9,325 nt of DNA from an uncultured Candidatus Melainabacteria bacterium. Lineage in GTDB: Bacteria > Cyanobacteriota > Vampirovibrionia > Gastranaerophilales > Gastranaerophilaceae. Position 1 is the first letter of the stretch. Each line of letters opens with the position of its first letter. The notes under the pieces are model-generated. The model worked only from the letters and a program-made list of their open reading frames with translations, did no database searches and was not told where the DNA came from. A program made the position numbers and the translations under genes. Of the stretch, positions 1 to 5,183 are shown piece after piece. The stretch spans positions 1 through 9,325 of the forward strand of contig CALBKW010000041.1 in NCBI GenBank assembly GCA_937895785.1, written 5' to 3'.

Positions 1-170
1 TCTTCCATTGGTTCGCCCTTGATAGTCCAGTTTTCCATATCGACTTCATCAATGGAAACCTCATAATAGCGCGCTAACCCCATTTGCCATATCTTTTTCA
101 TAGTTTCTTTATCAAACTCTTGATGACTATGGTTAACATGGTGCAATACATCTTTGTTTTTCTTATCCAT
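1..170 (-). CDS. Unrecognised protein, N-terminal fragment cut by the left window edge
   Basis: Reading on the minus strand from the ATG at 170-168, the frame stays open for 56 codons to the window edge. The visible protein starts MDKKNKDVLHHVNHSHQEFD, followed by a mixed-charge helical stretch (KETMKKIWQMGLARYYEVSI) and an acidic part containing DEVDMENW. There is no signal peptide or membrane segment, so it looks cytosolic. A good ribosome site, AGGAA, lies about 6 bases before the ATG (minus strand, around 175-180), which supports this start. Roughly 90 bases of AT-rich DNA and then the terminator of the next gene lie upstream, so it is probably transcribed on its own. I do not recognise a family, and the missing C-terminus could contain the informative domain. 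Confidence 0.65.
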   Translation of the reverse strand, partial: MDKKNKDVLHHVNHSHQEFDKETMKKIWQMGLARYYEVSIDEVDMENWTIKGEPME

Positions 171-263
171 AAAAATTCCTAATATTACGAGTAATCTAAT
201 ATTGATAACAACTATAAAAAATAAAAATTGACTAAATAGTTAAAAATTGTAAGATATAGTTAC

Positions 264-301
264 AAAAAAGGCGGACTTCTTTTCAAGAAGTCCGCCTTTT
301 T
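264..301 (-). terminator. Rho-independent terminator of the CHAP gene
   Basis: A 12-bp perfect GC-rich stem (GGCGGACTTCTT at 270-281 with AAGAAGTCCGCC at 285-296) closes a 3-base loop and is flanked by A and T runs that extend the pairing. On the minus strand the stem is followed by TTTTTT and lies 15 bases past the CHAP stop codon, the classic layout. The plus strand also ends in TTTTT, so it could work in both directions. It insulates the CHAP gene from the partial gene at the left edge. Confidence 0.92.
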
Positions 302-316
302 GTTAAAATCTATTGA

Positions 317-1060
317 TTAAGCTTGTAACCATTCGTTCATTCTAACGAAACCGTGTAAGCCTTCAGTTCTCATTGAACGAGTTGTTTCTTGAACAGCGTT
401 ACCGCAGTTACCTTCAACTACTTGGAAAGAACCATCGTTGTTGATTTTAGAGATGATACCTACGTGACCAGAGTTTTCGTTGTATTTCCAAACTGCTAAA
501 TCGCCAACTTGAGGTTTGTAACCAGAAGCTTTTGTTGAATATTTACCAGCTTTTTCAGCTTTTCTTCTGATGCTTTGAGTTGATTCGTCGAAACCGAAAG
601 TTTGTTTGTTGTTACCGTTTTGACCTTGACCATAGCACCAAGAAACGAATGATGCACACCAAGGGTTGCCGTTTGCTCTGCCGAATCTGTATTTATTAAC
701 ATCTGCTGAGTTGTTAGAGTTACCGTTTTCTGTAACACCGATTTGAGATTTTGCTAAGCTGATAGCGTTTGAAACTTTGTTATTTGTTAATGAAACATTG
801 TTGCTTCTTACGTTAGTACCGAATGAACCAAAGTTAAAGTTGTAAGAAGGAGTTGACATTGTACCGAATGAAGGCATTGCTGTCATAATTGAGTTCATTG
901 AAGTGAATGCATTTAATGCTGAGAAGTTAGGAACTGAAGAGTTCATGTTACCGAATGAGAAAATGTCACCCATCATACCCAACATAGATAATTGAGAGAA
1001 GAATCCACCATCGAAATTCATAGAACCAAATGTATTAAAGTTTGAAAAATTAATTGACAT
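317..1060 (-). CDS. CHAP-domain amidase/peptidase with FG/Met/Asn-rich N-terminal tail
   Basis: 247 residues. Residues about 97-245 form a CHAP (NlpC/P60-like cysteine amidase/endopeptidase) domain. The catalytic Cys is C135 in NPWCASFVSWCYG, the catalytic His is H199 in SGHVGII, and the polar third position is likely within VEGN (216-218). CHAP enzymes usually cut peptidoglycan peptides or amide bonds. Residues 1-90 are low-complexity (Phe, Gly, Ser, Met, Asn) with recurring F-G/T-x-M units: FGSM 11, FGNM 36, FTSM 52, FGTM 65, then FGSFG 77. No classical signal peptide is visible, so if it acts on cell wall its export route is unclear. Codons strongly favour AAC, TTC, GGT and ATC, unlike the porin upstream, which suggests high expression. 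A purine-rich AAGAGAG site lies about 8 bases before the ATG. A strong terminator follows. The fold call is firm; the substrate is unknown. Confidence 0.9.
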   Translation of the reverse strand: MSINFSNFNTFGSMNFDGGFFSQLSMLGMMGDIFSFGNMNSSVPNFSALNAFTSMNSIMTAMPSFGTMSTPSYNFNFGSFGTNVRSNNVSLTNNKVSNAISLAKSQIGVTENGNSNNSADVNKYRFGRANGNPWCASFVSWCYGQGQNGNNKQTFGFDESTQSIRRKAEKAGKYSTKASGYKPQVGDLAVWKYNENSGHVGIISKINNDGSFQVVEGNCGNAVQETTRSMRTEGLHGFVRMNEWLQA

Positions 1061-1122
1061 TGTTTACTCTCTTTTTTATCTCTCGTACTTATATAAAGTA
1101 TTTGTTTCAAAAATAATTGCCT

Positions 1123-1151
1123 TTTTTAGAATAAATATTAAGTTTTGTAAA
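1123..1151 (-). promoter_or_regulatory. Candidate promoter for the CHAP gene
   Basis: On the minus strand, TTTACA (1151-1146) is 17 bases from TAAAAA (1128-1123), about 60 bases before the CHAP start codon. The match is five of six and four of six to sigma-70-type boxes. In DNA this AT-rich, chance matches are common, so this is only a candidate. A 6-bp inverted repeat, TCATGC-gttt-GCATGA at 1172-1187, lies just upstream and could be a small operator. It has no T run, so it does not look like a terminator for the porin. Confidence 0.3.
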
Positions 1152-1200
1152 CTTGCTCAAATGTTATCTATTCATGCGTTTGCATGATTTTAGCAATTAC

Positions 1201-2460
1201 TTATAAAATGATTTGAGTACCTAATAAAATTTTATTTGAATCCTTAGCAAATTCAGAATGAGAGTAAACATAATTTAGCATAAATTTCAGAGCGCTACCT
1301 TTGATGAAATAATTTAAACCCGCAGTGTATTCAGATGTATGACGACTTGATATTTTTCTATTACTATTAAAAATATCATAACGAGCTAATAATTGAAGTT
1401 TTTTAGTCAAATAGTATGATGCTGTTGCATTAAAACCATCAGCTTTGTTTTGTGTTAAGCCAAGCATACCATTTGAACCATTAGAAATAGCATATTCACA
1501 ATCAAATTGAGTTCTTTTATATTTGTAATTCAAATGAGTTGAAAATACTGTATAGTCAAAATCCCTGTGACCAGCATTCAAACCAGCACCTAACTTCAAT
1601 TTCCCATATTTGCCATTTGTTTTTCCTAATGGCTTTAGTGATGCTAATCCATTAAATTCAATCCCAGGAAGAAAATTTTGAAAATTTCTATCTGAACTTG
1701 TCATGCCAATATTATACTCAATTAAATCATAATTGCCCAAGATTTTAGTACCAACACCGCGCACACTTCCAAAATTTCTTGCTATTTGAGAACGTCTTAG
1801 AAGCGGTATCATATAACCACTCATTCCACCTTCTACACCTATAGGAGTTCTAAAACTACCTAAGTAAATACTATGATGTGGTATTGCCTTAATTGTAATA
1901 AAATCATCTCTTATCATCGTTTGAAAGAAATTTTTATCATGTTGAGGCAAAAGGTTAAAAATAAAACAATAATCAGTTTTCAATTTTTCGTTTCTAAATT
2001 CACCTTTTATAGCTAAATCTATTGATGTATCATCATAGTTTGTATGATAACCTTCGTTTAGAATATTCGCTGACAAGTTTCCACCATAAACAAAAAATGG
2101 TTGCATATTTTTTATAGGACCACCTTCAAATTCCATAAATGTATCTTGTGAAAATATACCACCTGTATAGCTTAAGGCTTTATATTCTGCACTTGCTTTT
2201 AAATACGCTTCATCATTGTTACCTAAAATTCTATCAACAAAAGTTATATCTGGTTCTTTTTGTTCTACTTGAACATCTGGAATGATTGCTCCATCAAGGT
2301 TAAAAGCATTTGCTTCTTCTTTATCCTCTGCGCCTAAGAAAGTTTCACTTTCCTGCAAAGGTTGCTCTACATCATTAATTGAAAGGTACACAGGTTCTTC
2401 TGCATAACAAGCAGAAGTGGCTAAAAAGAACATACCTAGCAGAATTAAAATCTTTTTCAT
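1201..2460 (-). CDS. Outer-membrane porin, phosphate-selective porin O/P-like
   Basis: 419 residues. MKKILILLGMFFLATSACYA is a clear signal peptide with probable cleavage after CYA (residue 20). Residues 21-80 are an acidic linker. From about residue 85 to the end the protein shows alternating polar/aromatic beta-strand patterns of an outer-membrane barrel. Segments typical of OprP/OprO-like porins are GSFRTPIGVEGG (201-212), RRSQIARNFGSVRGVGTK (222-239), the DGFNATASYYLTKKLQLLARYD region (341-362), and the final strands GLNYFIKGSALKFMLNYVYS and ILLGTQIIL. These porins form diffusion channels for small anions or other solutes; the substrate here cannot be read off. It has no SLH domain, unlike the major porins of photosynthetic cyanobacteria. 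The purine-rich GAGAGA site is about 15 bases before the ATG, rather far. No terminator is seen between it and the CHAP gene 140 bases downstream. Confidence 0.82.
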   Translation of the reverse strand: MKKILILLGMFFLATSACYAEEPVYLSINDVEQPLQESETFLGAEDKEEANAFNLDGAIIPDVQVEQKEPDITFVDRILGNNDEAYLKASAEYKALSYTGGIFSQDTFMEFEGGPIKNMQPFFVYGGNLSANILNEGYHTNYDDTSIDLAIKGEFRNEKLKTDYCFIFNLLPQHDKNFFQTMIRDDFITIKAIPHHSIYLGSFRTPIGVEGGMSGYMIPLLRRSQIARNFGSVRGVGTKILGNYDLIEYNIGMTSSDRNFQNFLPGIEFNGLASLKPLGKTNGKYGKLKLGAGLNAGHRDFDYTVFSTHLNYKYKRTQFDCEYAISNGSNGMLGLTQNKADGFNATASYYLTKKLQLLARYDIFNSNRKISSRHTSEYTAGLNYFIKGSALKFMLNYVYSHSEFAKDSNKILLGTQIIL

Positions 2461-2483
2461 CTTAAATACAATTATCTCTCAAA

Positions 2484-2531
2484 AAGATATAAAATAAATG
2501 ATTTATTAACAAATATTGTAAACATTTTCAA
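2484..2531 (-). promoter_or_regulatory. Candidate promoter region for the porin gene
   Basis: Two overlapping candidates occur on the minus strand. TTGAAA (2531-2526) is 17 bases from TAATAA (2508-2503). TTGTTA (2512-2507) is 17 bases from TATCTT (2489-2484). Either would start transcription 25-45 bases before the porin ATG. The region is back-to-back with the plus-strand promoter at 2541-2569, so regulation could be shared. Matches are partial and the background is very AT-rich. Confidence 0.3.
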
Positions 2532-2540
2532 AAATAAAAC

Positions 2541-2569
2541 TTGACGTAAGAATTTCTTTATTATAGAAT
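2541..2569 (+). promoter_or_regulatory. Near-consensus sigma-70-type promoter for the structured RNA and tRNA-Pro
   Basis: TTGACG (2541-2546) and TAGAAT (2564-2569) are separated by exactly 17 bases, each matching five of six consensus positions. The predicted start is near G2576. No protein gene starts until yidC at 2906, so this promoter drives the structured RNA at 2576-2725 and very probably tRNA-Pro behind it, since no terminator separates them. Confidence 0.75.
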
Positions 2570-2575
2570 TTTCTT

Positions 2576-2725
2576 GCGGACGTAAGTCTTAGCTCTAGGG
2601 TAGGGACTTAGCCGATAACTGAATAATAATGGCGACGGGATGTAGCAAGGACTCCGAGAGAAAACAATTGATAATTGTTTTCGGTGGAGGAAGGTAGCGC
2701 AAGCTACCAGCTAGCATGTCGAAGC
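2576..2725 (+). ncRNA. Structured non-coding RNA or long structured leader upstream of tRNA-Pro
   Basis: This stretch has no credible reading frame, is clearly more GC-rich than the surrounding intergenic DNA, and sits directly behind a strong promoter. It folds by eye into several stems. TAAGTC (2583-2588) pairs with GACTTA (2605-2610). A closing helix joins CGAC (2633-2636) to GTCG (2718-2721) and continues, after a GGG bulge, as ATGTAGC (2640-2646) with GCTAGCAT (2710-2717, one G bulged). Inside this helix are two hairpins. One is CTCC/GGAG (2652-2655, 2686-2689) capped, across an internal loop, by a 10-bp arm GAAAACAATT/AATTGTTTTC (2660-2682). The other is a perfect 6-bp stem GGTAGC/GCTACC (2693-2708) with a GCAA tetraloop. 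No terminator follows before the tRNA at 2750, so RNase P cutting at the tRNA 5' end would release it as a roughly 170-nt RNA. I cannot match it to RNase P RNA, SRP RNA or tmRNA by their conserved cores. 6S RNA or a known motif such as raiA is not excluded. Confidence 0.65.
2623..2646 (+). repeat. 24-bp direct repeat, copy 1 (inside the structured RNA)
   Basis: Bases 2623-2646 are identical to 2737-2760, an offset of 114 bases. The repeat begins ATAATAATGGCGA, continues with CGGGATG and ends in TAGC. In the second copy the first 13 bases are the tRNA-Pro leader and the last 11 are the start of the tRNA. In copy 1 the same CGGGATGTAGC forms one strand of the closing helix of the structured RNA. 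Confidence 0.9.
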
Positions 2726-2736
2726 AAAAAAATTAG

Positions 2737-2760
2737 ATAATAATGGCGACGGGATGTAGC
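2737..2760 (+). repeat. 24-bp direct repeat, copy 2 (tRNA-Pro leader plus 5' end)
   Basis: Exact second copy of 2623-2646. It spans the expected RNase P cleavage point between A2749 and C2750, so copy 1 reproduces the whole cleavage context. A further 9-mer, GGTAGCGCA, also occurs both in the structured RNA (2693-2701) and in the tRNA D-arm (2767-2775), suggesting partial common ancestry or functional mimicry. Confidence 0.9.
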
Positions 2761-2825
2761 GCAGCTGGTAGCGCACTTCGCTTGGGACGAAGGGGTCGCA
2801 CGTTCGAACCGTGTCATCCCGACCA
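2750..2825 (+). tRNA. tRNA-Pro, anticodon UGG
   Basis: A complete 76-nt cloverleaf. The acceptor stem CGGGATG (2750-2756) pairs perfectly with CATCCCG (2815-2821), followed by discriminator A and encoded CCA. The D arm is GCGC-AGCTGGTA-GCGC. The anticodon arm is CTTCG-CTTGGGA-CGAAG with anticodon TGG at 2783-2785. The variable loop is GGGTC. The T arm is GCACG-TTCGAAC-CGTGT with one G-T pair at its base. UGG reads proline CCN codons, especially CCA and CCG. The C1-G72 start pair and A73 fit bacterial proline tRNA. It is probably co-transcribed with the structured RNA and ends at the terminator 2829-2861. Confidence 0.96.
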
Positions 2826-2828
2826 TTT

Positions 2829-2861
2829 TAAAAGAACCGCCTTAAAAGACGGTTCTTTTTT
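2829..2861 (+). terminator. Rho-independent terminator after tRNA-Pro
   Basis: AAAGAACCG (2831-2839) pairs with CGGTTCTTT (2850-2858), with a one-base mismatch and one more C-G pair above and a TTAAAA loop, followed by six T (2856-2861). It lies 3-5 bases after the tRNA CCA end and separates the tRNA unit from yidC, which therefore needs either its own start in 2862-2905 or readthrough. I see no convincing promoter in those 44 bases. Confidence 0.88.
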
Positions 2862-2891
2862 ATAGAAATTATCAAAAACTATCACAACATC

Positions 2892-2897
2892 AGAGGA
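2892..2897 (+). promoter_or_regulatory. Ribosome binding site of yidC
   Basis: AGAGGA eight bases before the ATG at 2906 is a close Shine-Dalgarno match. It fixes this start, which also begins the protein just before its first membrane segment. Confidence 0.8.
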
Positions 2898-2905
2898 AAT
2901 TTATT

Positions 2906-3985
2906 ATGGATTTTATAACAATCACTATTGAAATACTTAAATCATTGTCTATTATCGGTGGTTTCGGCGTTGGTATTATTTTATTAACTGTATTTGTAAG
3001 ACTTGCTATGTGGCCATTAGGGGTTTCACAACAACGTTCTATGCGAACAATGCAAATGCTTCAACCAAAGATGAAGGCTATTCAAGAACGCTATAAAAAT
3101 GACCCTCAACAAATGCAAACAAAGATGATGGAATTCTACAAAGAACACAAATTCAATCCAATGGCTGGTTGTTTCCCTCTACTAATCCAAATGCCAATCT
3201 TCATCCTATTGTATTCAGCATTAATGAGTCCTCAATTCATTCAAATTGCTGGTGATAGCCCATTCTTATTCATTAACAGACTTGATGCAACGTTAAAAAC
3301 TAACGCAGGAATTTCAAACGACGGAGTTTTAGGAGTTTCTAAATATGATAGTTTCATGTTGGGCAAAACAGCTAAAGTCTACTTAGATAAAGAAACTTTG
3401 GACAACGTAAAAATTTCAAAACCTAATAAAGCTGTTGAAATTCAAGGCGAATTAACTCCAGGAGAACCAGTAGATTTCAAAGTTAGCCTTGATAATTTAG
3501 ACTTAAAATTCAGCCAATTAGACAAAATCAAAAAAGCTGAAATTACAGTTACTGATTTGCAAACAAAAGAATCAGAACTTATGATCTTTGAAAGAAAAGA
3601 TGGTATTTTAGTTGCATCTTTCCCAACAAAAGAAGTTAAAAACACTCTTCACTATGATGTTTTAATTTTAATCGTATTATTCGGTTTGACAATGTTTGCT
3701 ACTCAAAAAATTATGATGGCAACATCTAAATCAAAGAACCAAGATCCAGCTCAAGAGGCTATTCAAAAGTCCATGAATACATTTATGCCAATTATGTTAA
3801 CAGCAACATTCGTATTCATTCCAATCCCTGCTGGTGTTCTATTATACTTGATTTCAAGCAATATTATTCAAGTTATTCAAACTGTTGTAATCAACAAACA
3901 GCTTGAAAAAGAAGACGAAAAGAAAAAACAAAAAATCGACGATGACGTAGTTGCAAAAGCAAAAAAGGTTGAAAATAAAAAATAA
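2906..3985 (+). CDS. yidC: YidC/Oxa1-family membrane protein insertase
   Basis: 359 residues. YidC inserts and folds inner-membrane proteins, alone or with SecYEG. Membrane segments are visible at about 14-38 (TVFVRLAMWPL), 88-106 (FPLLIQMPIFILLYSAL), 251-270 (DVLILIVLFGLTMFATQKIM) and 293-326 (MPIMLTATFVFIPIPAGVLLYL). R32 corresponds to the conserved groove arginine, and 40-85 is the charged cytoplasmic coiled hairpin (QQRSMRTMQMLQPKMKAIQ) conserved in the family. The large P1 domain of proteobacterial YidC is absent. Instead, residues about 120-249, between the second and third visible membrane segments, form a beta-rich hydrophilic insertion, a layout I recall from cyanobacterial YidC. The tail from 331 is strongly basic and acidic (EKEDEKKKQK), as is common for ribosome contact. 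queA begins one base after the stop. Confidence 0.95.
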   Translation: MDFITITIEILKSLSIIGGFGVGIILLTVFVRLAMWPLGVSQQRSMRTMQMLQPKMKAIQERYKNDPQQMQTKMMEFYKEHKFNPMAGCFPLLIQMPIFILLYSALMSPQFIQIAGDSPFLFINRLDATLKTNAGISNDGVLGVSKYDSFMLGKTAKVYLDKETLDNVKISKPNKAVEIQGELTPGEPVDFKVSLDNLDLKFSQLDKIKKAEITVTDLQTKESELMIFERKDGILVASFPTKEVKNTLHYDVLILIVLFGLTMFATQKIMMATSKSKNQDPAQEAIQKSMNTFMPIMLTATFVFIPIPAGVLLYLISSNIIQVIQTVVINKQLEKEDEKKKQKIDDDVVAKAKKVENKK

Positions 3986-3986
3986 A

Positions 3987-5027
3987 ATGTTAGTTAGCGA
4001 ATTTGACTACAATTTACCAGAAGAACTTATTGCGCAAACACCTAGTGAAAAACGTGAAAATTCACGAATGATGGTGCTTGACAAACAAGCTCAAACTATC
4101 GAGCACAAACACTTTTACGACATCGTTGACTACCTTGATGATAACTGCATTTTAGTATTAAACAATACAAAAGTTATCCCAGCTCGCTTATACGCACACA
4201 AGGAAACAGGTGCGTTAATTGAGATTTTCTTGCTTAAAGAACACGACAACAAACAGTGGGAAGCCCTTGTAAAACCTGCAAAACGAGTAAAGGAAGGAAT
4301 GACTTTAAAAGTTGCAGATTGCTTGAGTGTTAAAATGCTAGAACGCTTAGATGAAGGTAAATGGCTTATTGAGCTTATCTATGACGGTATTTTATATGAA
4401 GTTTTAGACAAAGTTGGCAATATTCCACTTCCACCTTATATAGAAAGAAAAATGACTGACGACGAACGTCAATCACTAGACTATGAACGCTATCAAACAG
4501 TTTACGCAAAAAACGAAGGTTCTGTTGCAGCTCCTACGGCAGGATTGCACTTCACAAAAGAAATTTTAGAAAAGCTTAAAGCAAAAGGCGTTGAAATAGC
4601 ATACGTAACATTAACAGTGGGTTTAGGCACATTCAGACCTGTAAAATGTGAAGAAGTCACTGAACATAAAATGGATTCTGAAGAATTTGAAATATCTCAA
4701 GAAACCGCTAATGCGATTAACAAGGCAAAAGCAATGGGTAAAAAACTTATTGCAGTGGGTACAACATCAGTTAGAACTCTTGAAACTGCATACCAACAAT
4801 TTGGAGAAATAAAGGCGTGCAAATCAGCCTCTCGCTTATTTATCTACCCACCTTATGAATTTAAAGTTGTAGATAATTTAATAACAAACTTTCACTTGCC
4901 AAAATCAACTCTATTAATGTTGGTGAGTGCTTTAGAGGGCAAAGAATTTATCTTTAAAGCCTATGATGAAGCCATAAAAAATAAATACCGTTTCTACTCT
5001 TATGGCGATTGTATGTTCTTAAAATAA
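3987..5027 (+). CDS. queA: S-adenosylmethionine:tRNA ribosyltransferase-isomerase
   Basis: 346 residues, normal for the family. QueA transfers the ribosyl part of S-adenosylmethionine to 7-aminomethyl-7-deazaguanine at tRNA position 34 to give epoxyqueuosine, the step before queuosine, in the cytosol. Family blocks are clear: LNNTKVIPARLYAHKETGA (58-76), PLPPYIER (148-154), KNEGSVAAPTAGLHFT (175-190), VTLTVGLGTFRPV (207-219), HKMDSEEFEI (227-236), AVGTTSVRTLE (256-266), SRLFIYPPYEF and DNLITNFHLPKSTLLMLVSAL (296-316). I chose the ATG at 3987 because MLVSEFDYNLPEELIAQ aligns with the usual QueA beginning. An upstream in-frame TTG at 3951 would overlap yidC and add 12 non-family residues. The start is one base after the yidC stop with no strong ribosome site, so translation is probably coupled to yidC. 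Confidence 0.97.
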   Translation: MLVSEFDYNLPEELIAQTPSEKRENSRMMVLDKQAQTIEHKHFYDIVDYLDDNCILVLNNTKVIPARLYAHKETGALIEIFLLKEHDNKQWEALVKPAKRVKEGMTLKVADCLSVKMLERLDEGKWLIELIYDGILYEVLDKVGNIPLPPYIERKMTDDERQSLDYERYQTVYAKNEGSVAAPTAGLHFTKEILEKLKAKGVEIAYVTLTVGLGTFRPVKCEEVTEHKMDSEEFEISQETANAINKAKAMGKKLIAVGTTSVRTLETAYQQFGEIKACKSASRLFIYPPYEFKVVDNLITNFHLPKSTLLMLVSALEGKEFIFKAYDEAIKNKYRFYSYGDCMFLK

Positions 5028-5041
5028 ATGGCAAAATAAAA

Positions 5042-5063
5042 GCCTTACAAGGACATGTAAGGC
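5042..5063. repeat. Hairpin after queA, terminator-like on the minus strand
   Basis: GCCTTACA (5042-5049) pairs with TGTAAGGC (5056-5063) around a 6-base loop. On the plus strand no T run follows (GAATGAATTA), so it is a poor intrinsic terminator for queA, though it may still mark the mRNA end. On the minus strand it is followed by TTTTATTTT, which looks like a real terminator, yet no minus-strand gene is seen to its right. Confidence 0.6.
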
Positions 5064-5078
5064 GAATGAATTAGTGTA

Positions 5079-5149
5079 CATGCATGCTATAACATGGTTT
5101 CAGGCATGGCAAACATGTTTAAGTATCTTAACAATTGGATTTAAGCATG
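5079..5149. repeat. Cluster of CATG motifs with an inverted repeat
   Basis: CATG occurs at 5079, 5083, 5093, 5105, 5114 and 5146, with a seventh at 5054 in the preceding hairpin. AACATG (5091-5096) and CATGTT (5114-5119) form an inverted repeat, extended by TTT/AAA around a CAGGCATGGC loop. The cluster fills the 5028-5183 intergenic region before the hydrolase gene. It might be an operator array or part of a small RNA. No reading frame of note is present. Confidence 0.5.
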
Positions 5150-5156
5150 ATTAAAA
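5128..5156 (+). promoter_or_regulatory. Candidate promoter for the hydrolase/methyltransferase-like pair
   Basis: TTAACA (5128-5133), 17-base spacer, TTAAAA (5151-5156) preceded by TGA, which would count as an extended -10. It overlaps the last CATG motif. Alternatively, TAGAAT at 5172-5177 could place the start at or near the ATG at 5184, giving an mRNA with almost no leader, consistent with the lack of a ribosome site. Both are weak. Confidence 0.3.
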
Positions 5157-5183
5157 AGAGTGCTTTTCAATTAGAATTTAATT

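Noticed and set aside
496..738. 80-codon reading frame within the CHAP gene, same strand, other frame
   Set aside because: It lies wholly inside the CHAP catalytic domain, whose motifs and codon bias are clear, and its own product is low-complexity without recognisable features.
2576..2749. RNase P RNA, SRP RNA or tmRNA
   Set aside because: I could not find the conserved cores (for example the GGAAG/GCAG SRP loop, the RNase P GAGGAAAGUCC region, or a tRNA-Ala-like tmRNA end).
2623..2760. Attachment-site duplication of an integrated element at tRNA-Pro
   Set aside because: The repeats enclose only 90 bases with no integrase, and the duplicated part is the 5' end of the tRNA, whereas integrases usually duplicate the 3' part.
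3951..3986. In-frame TTG start that would extend QueA by 12 residues
   Set aside because: The added residues overlap the end of yidC and do not match QueA. The ATG at 3987 aligns with the usual family start.
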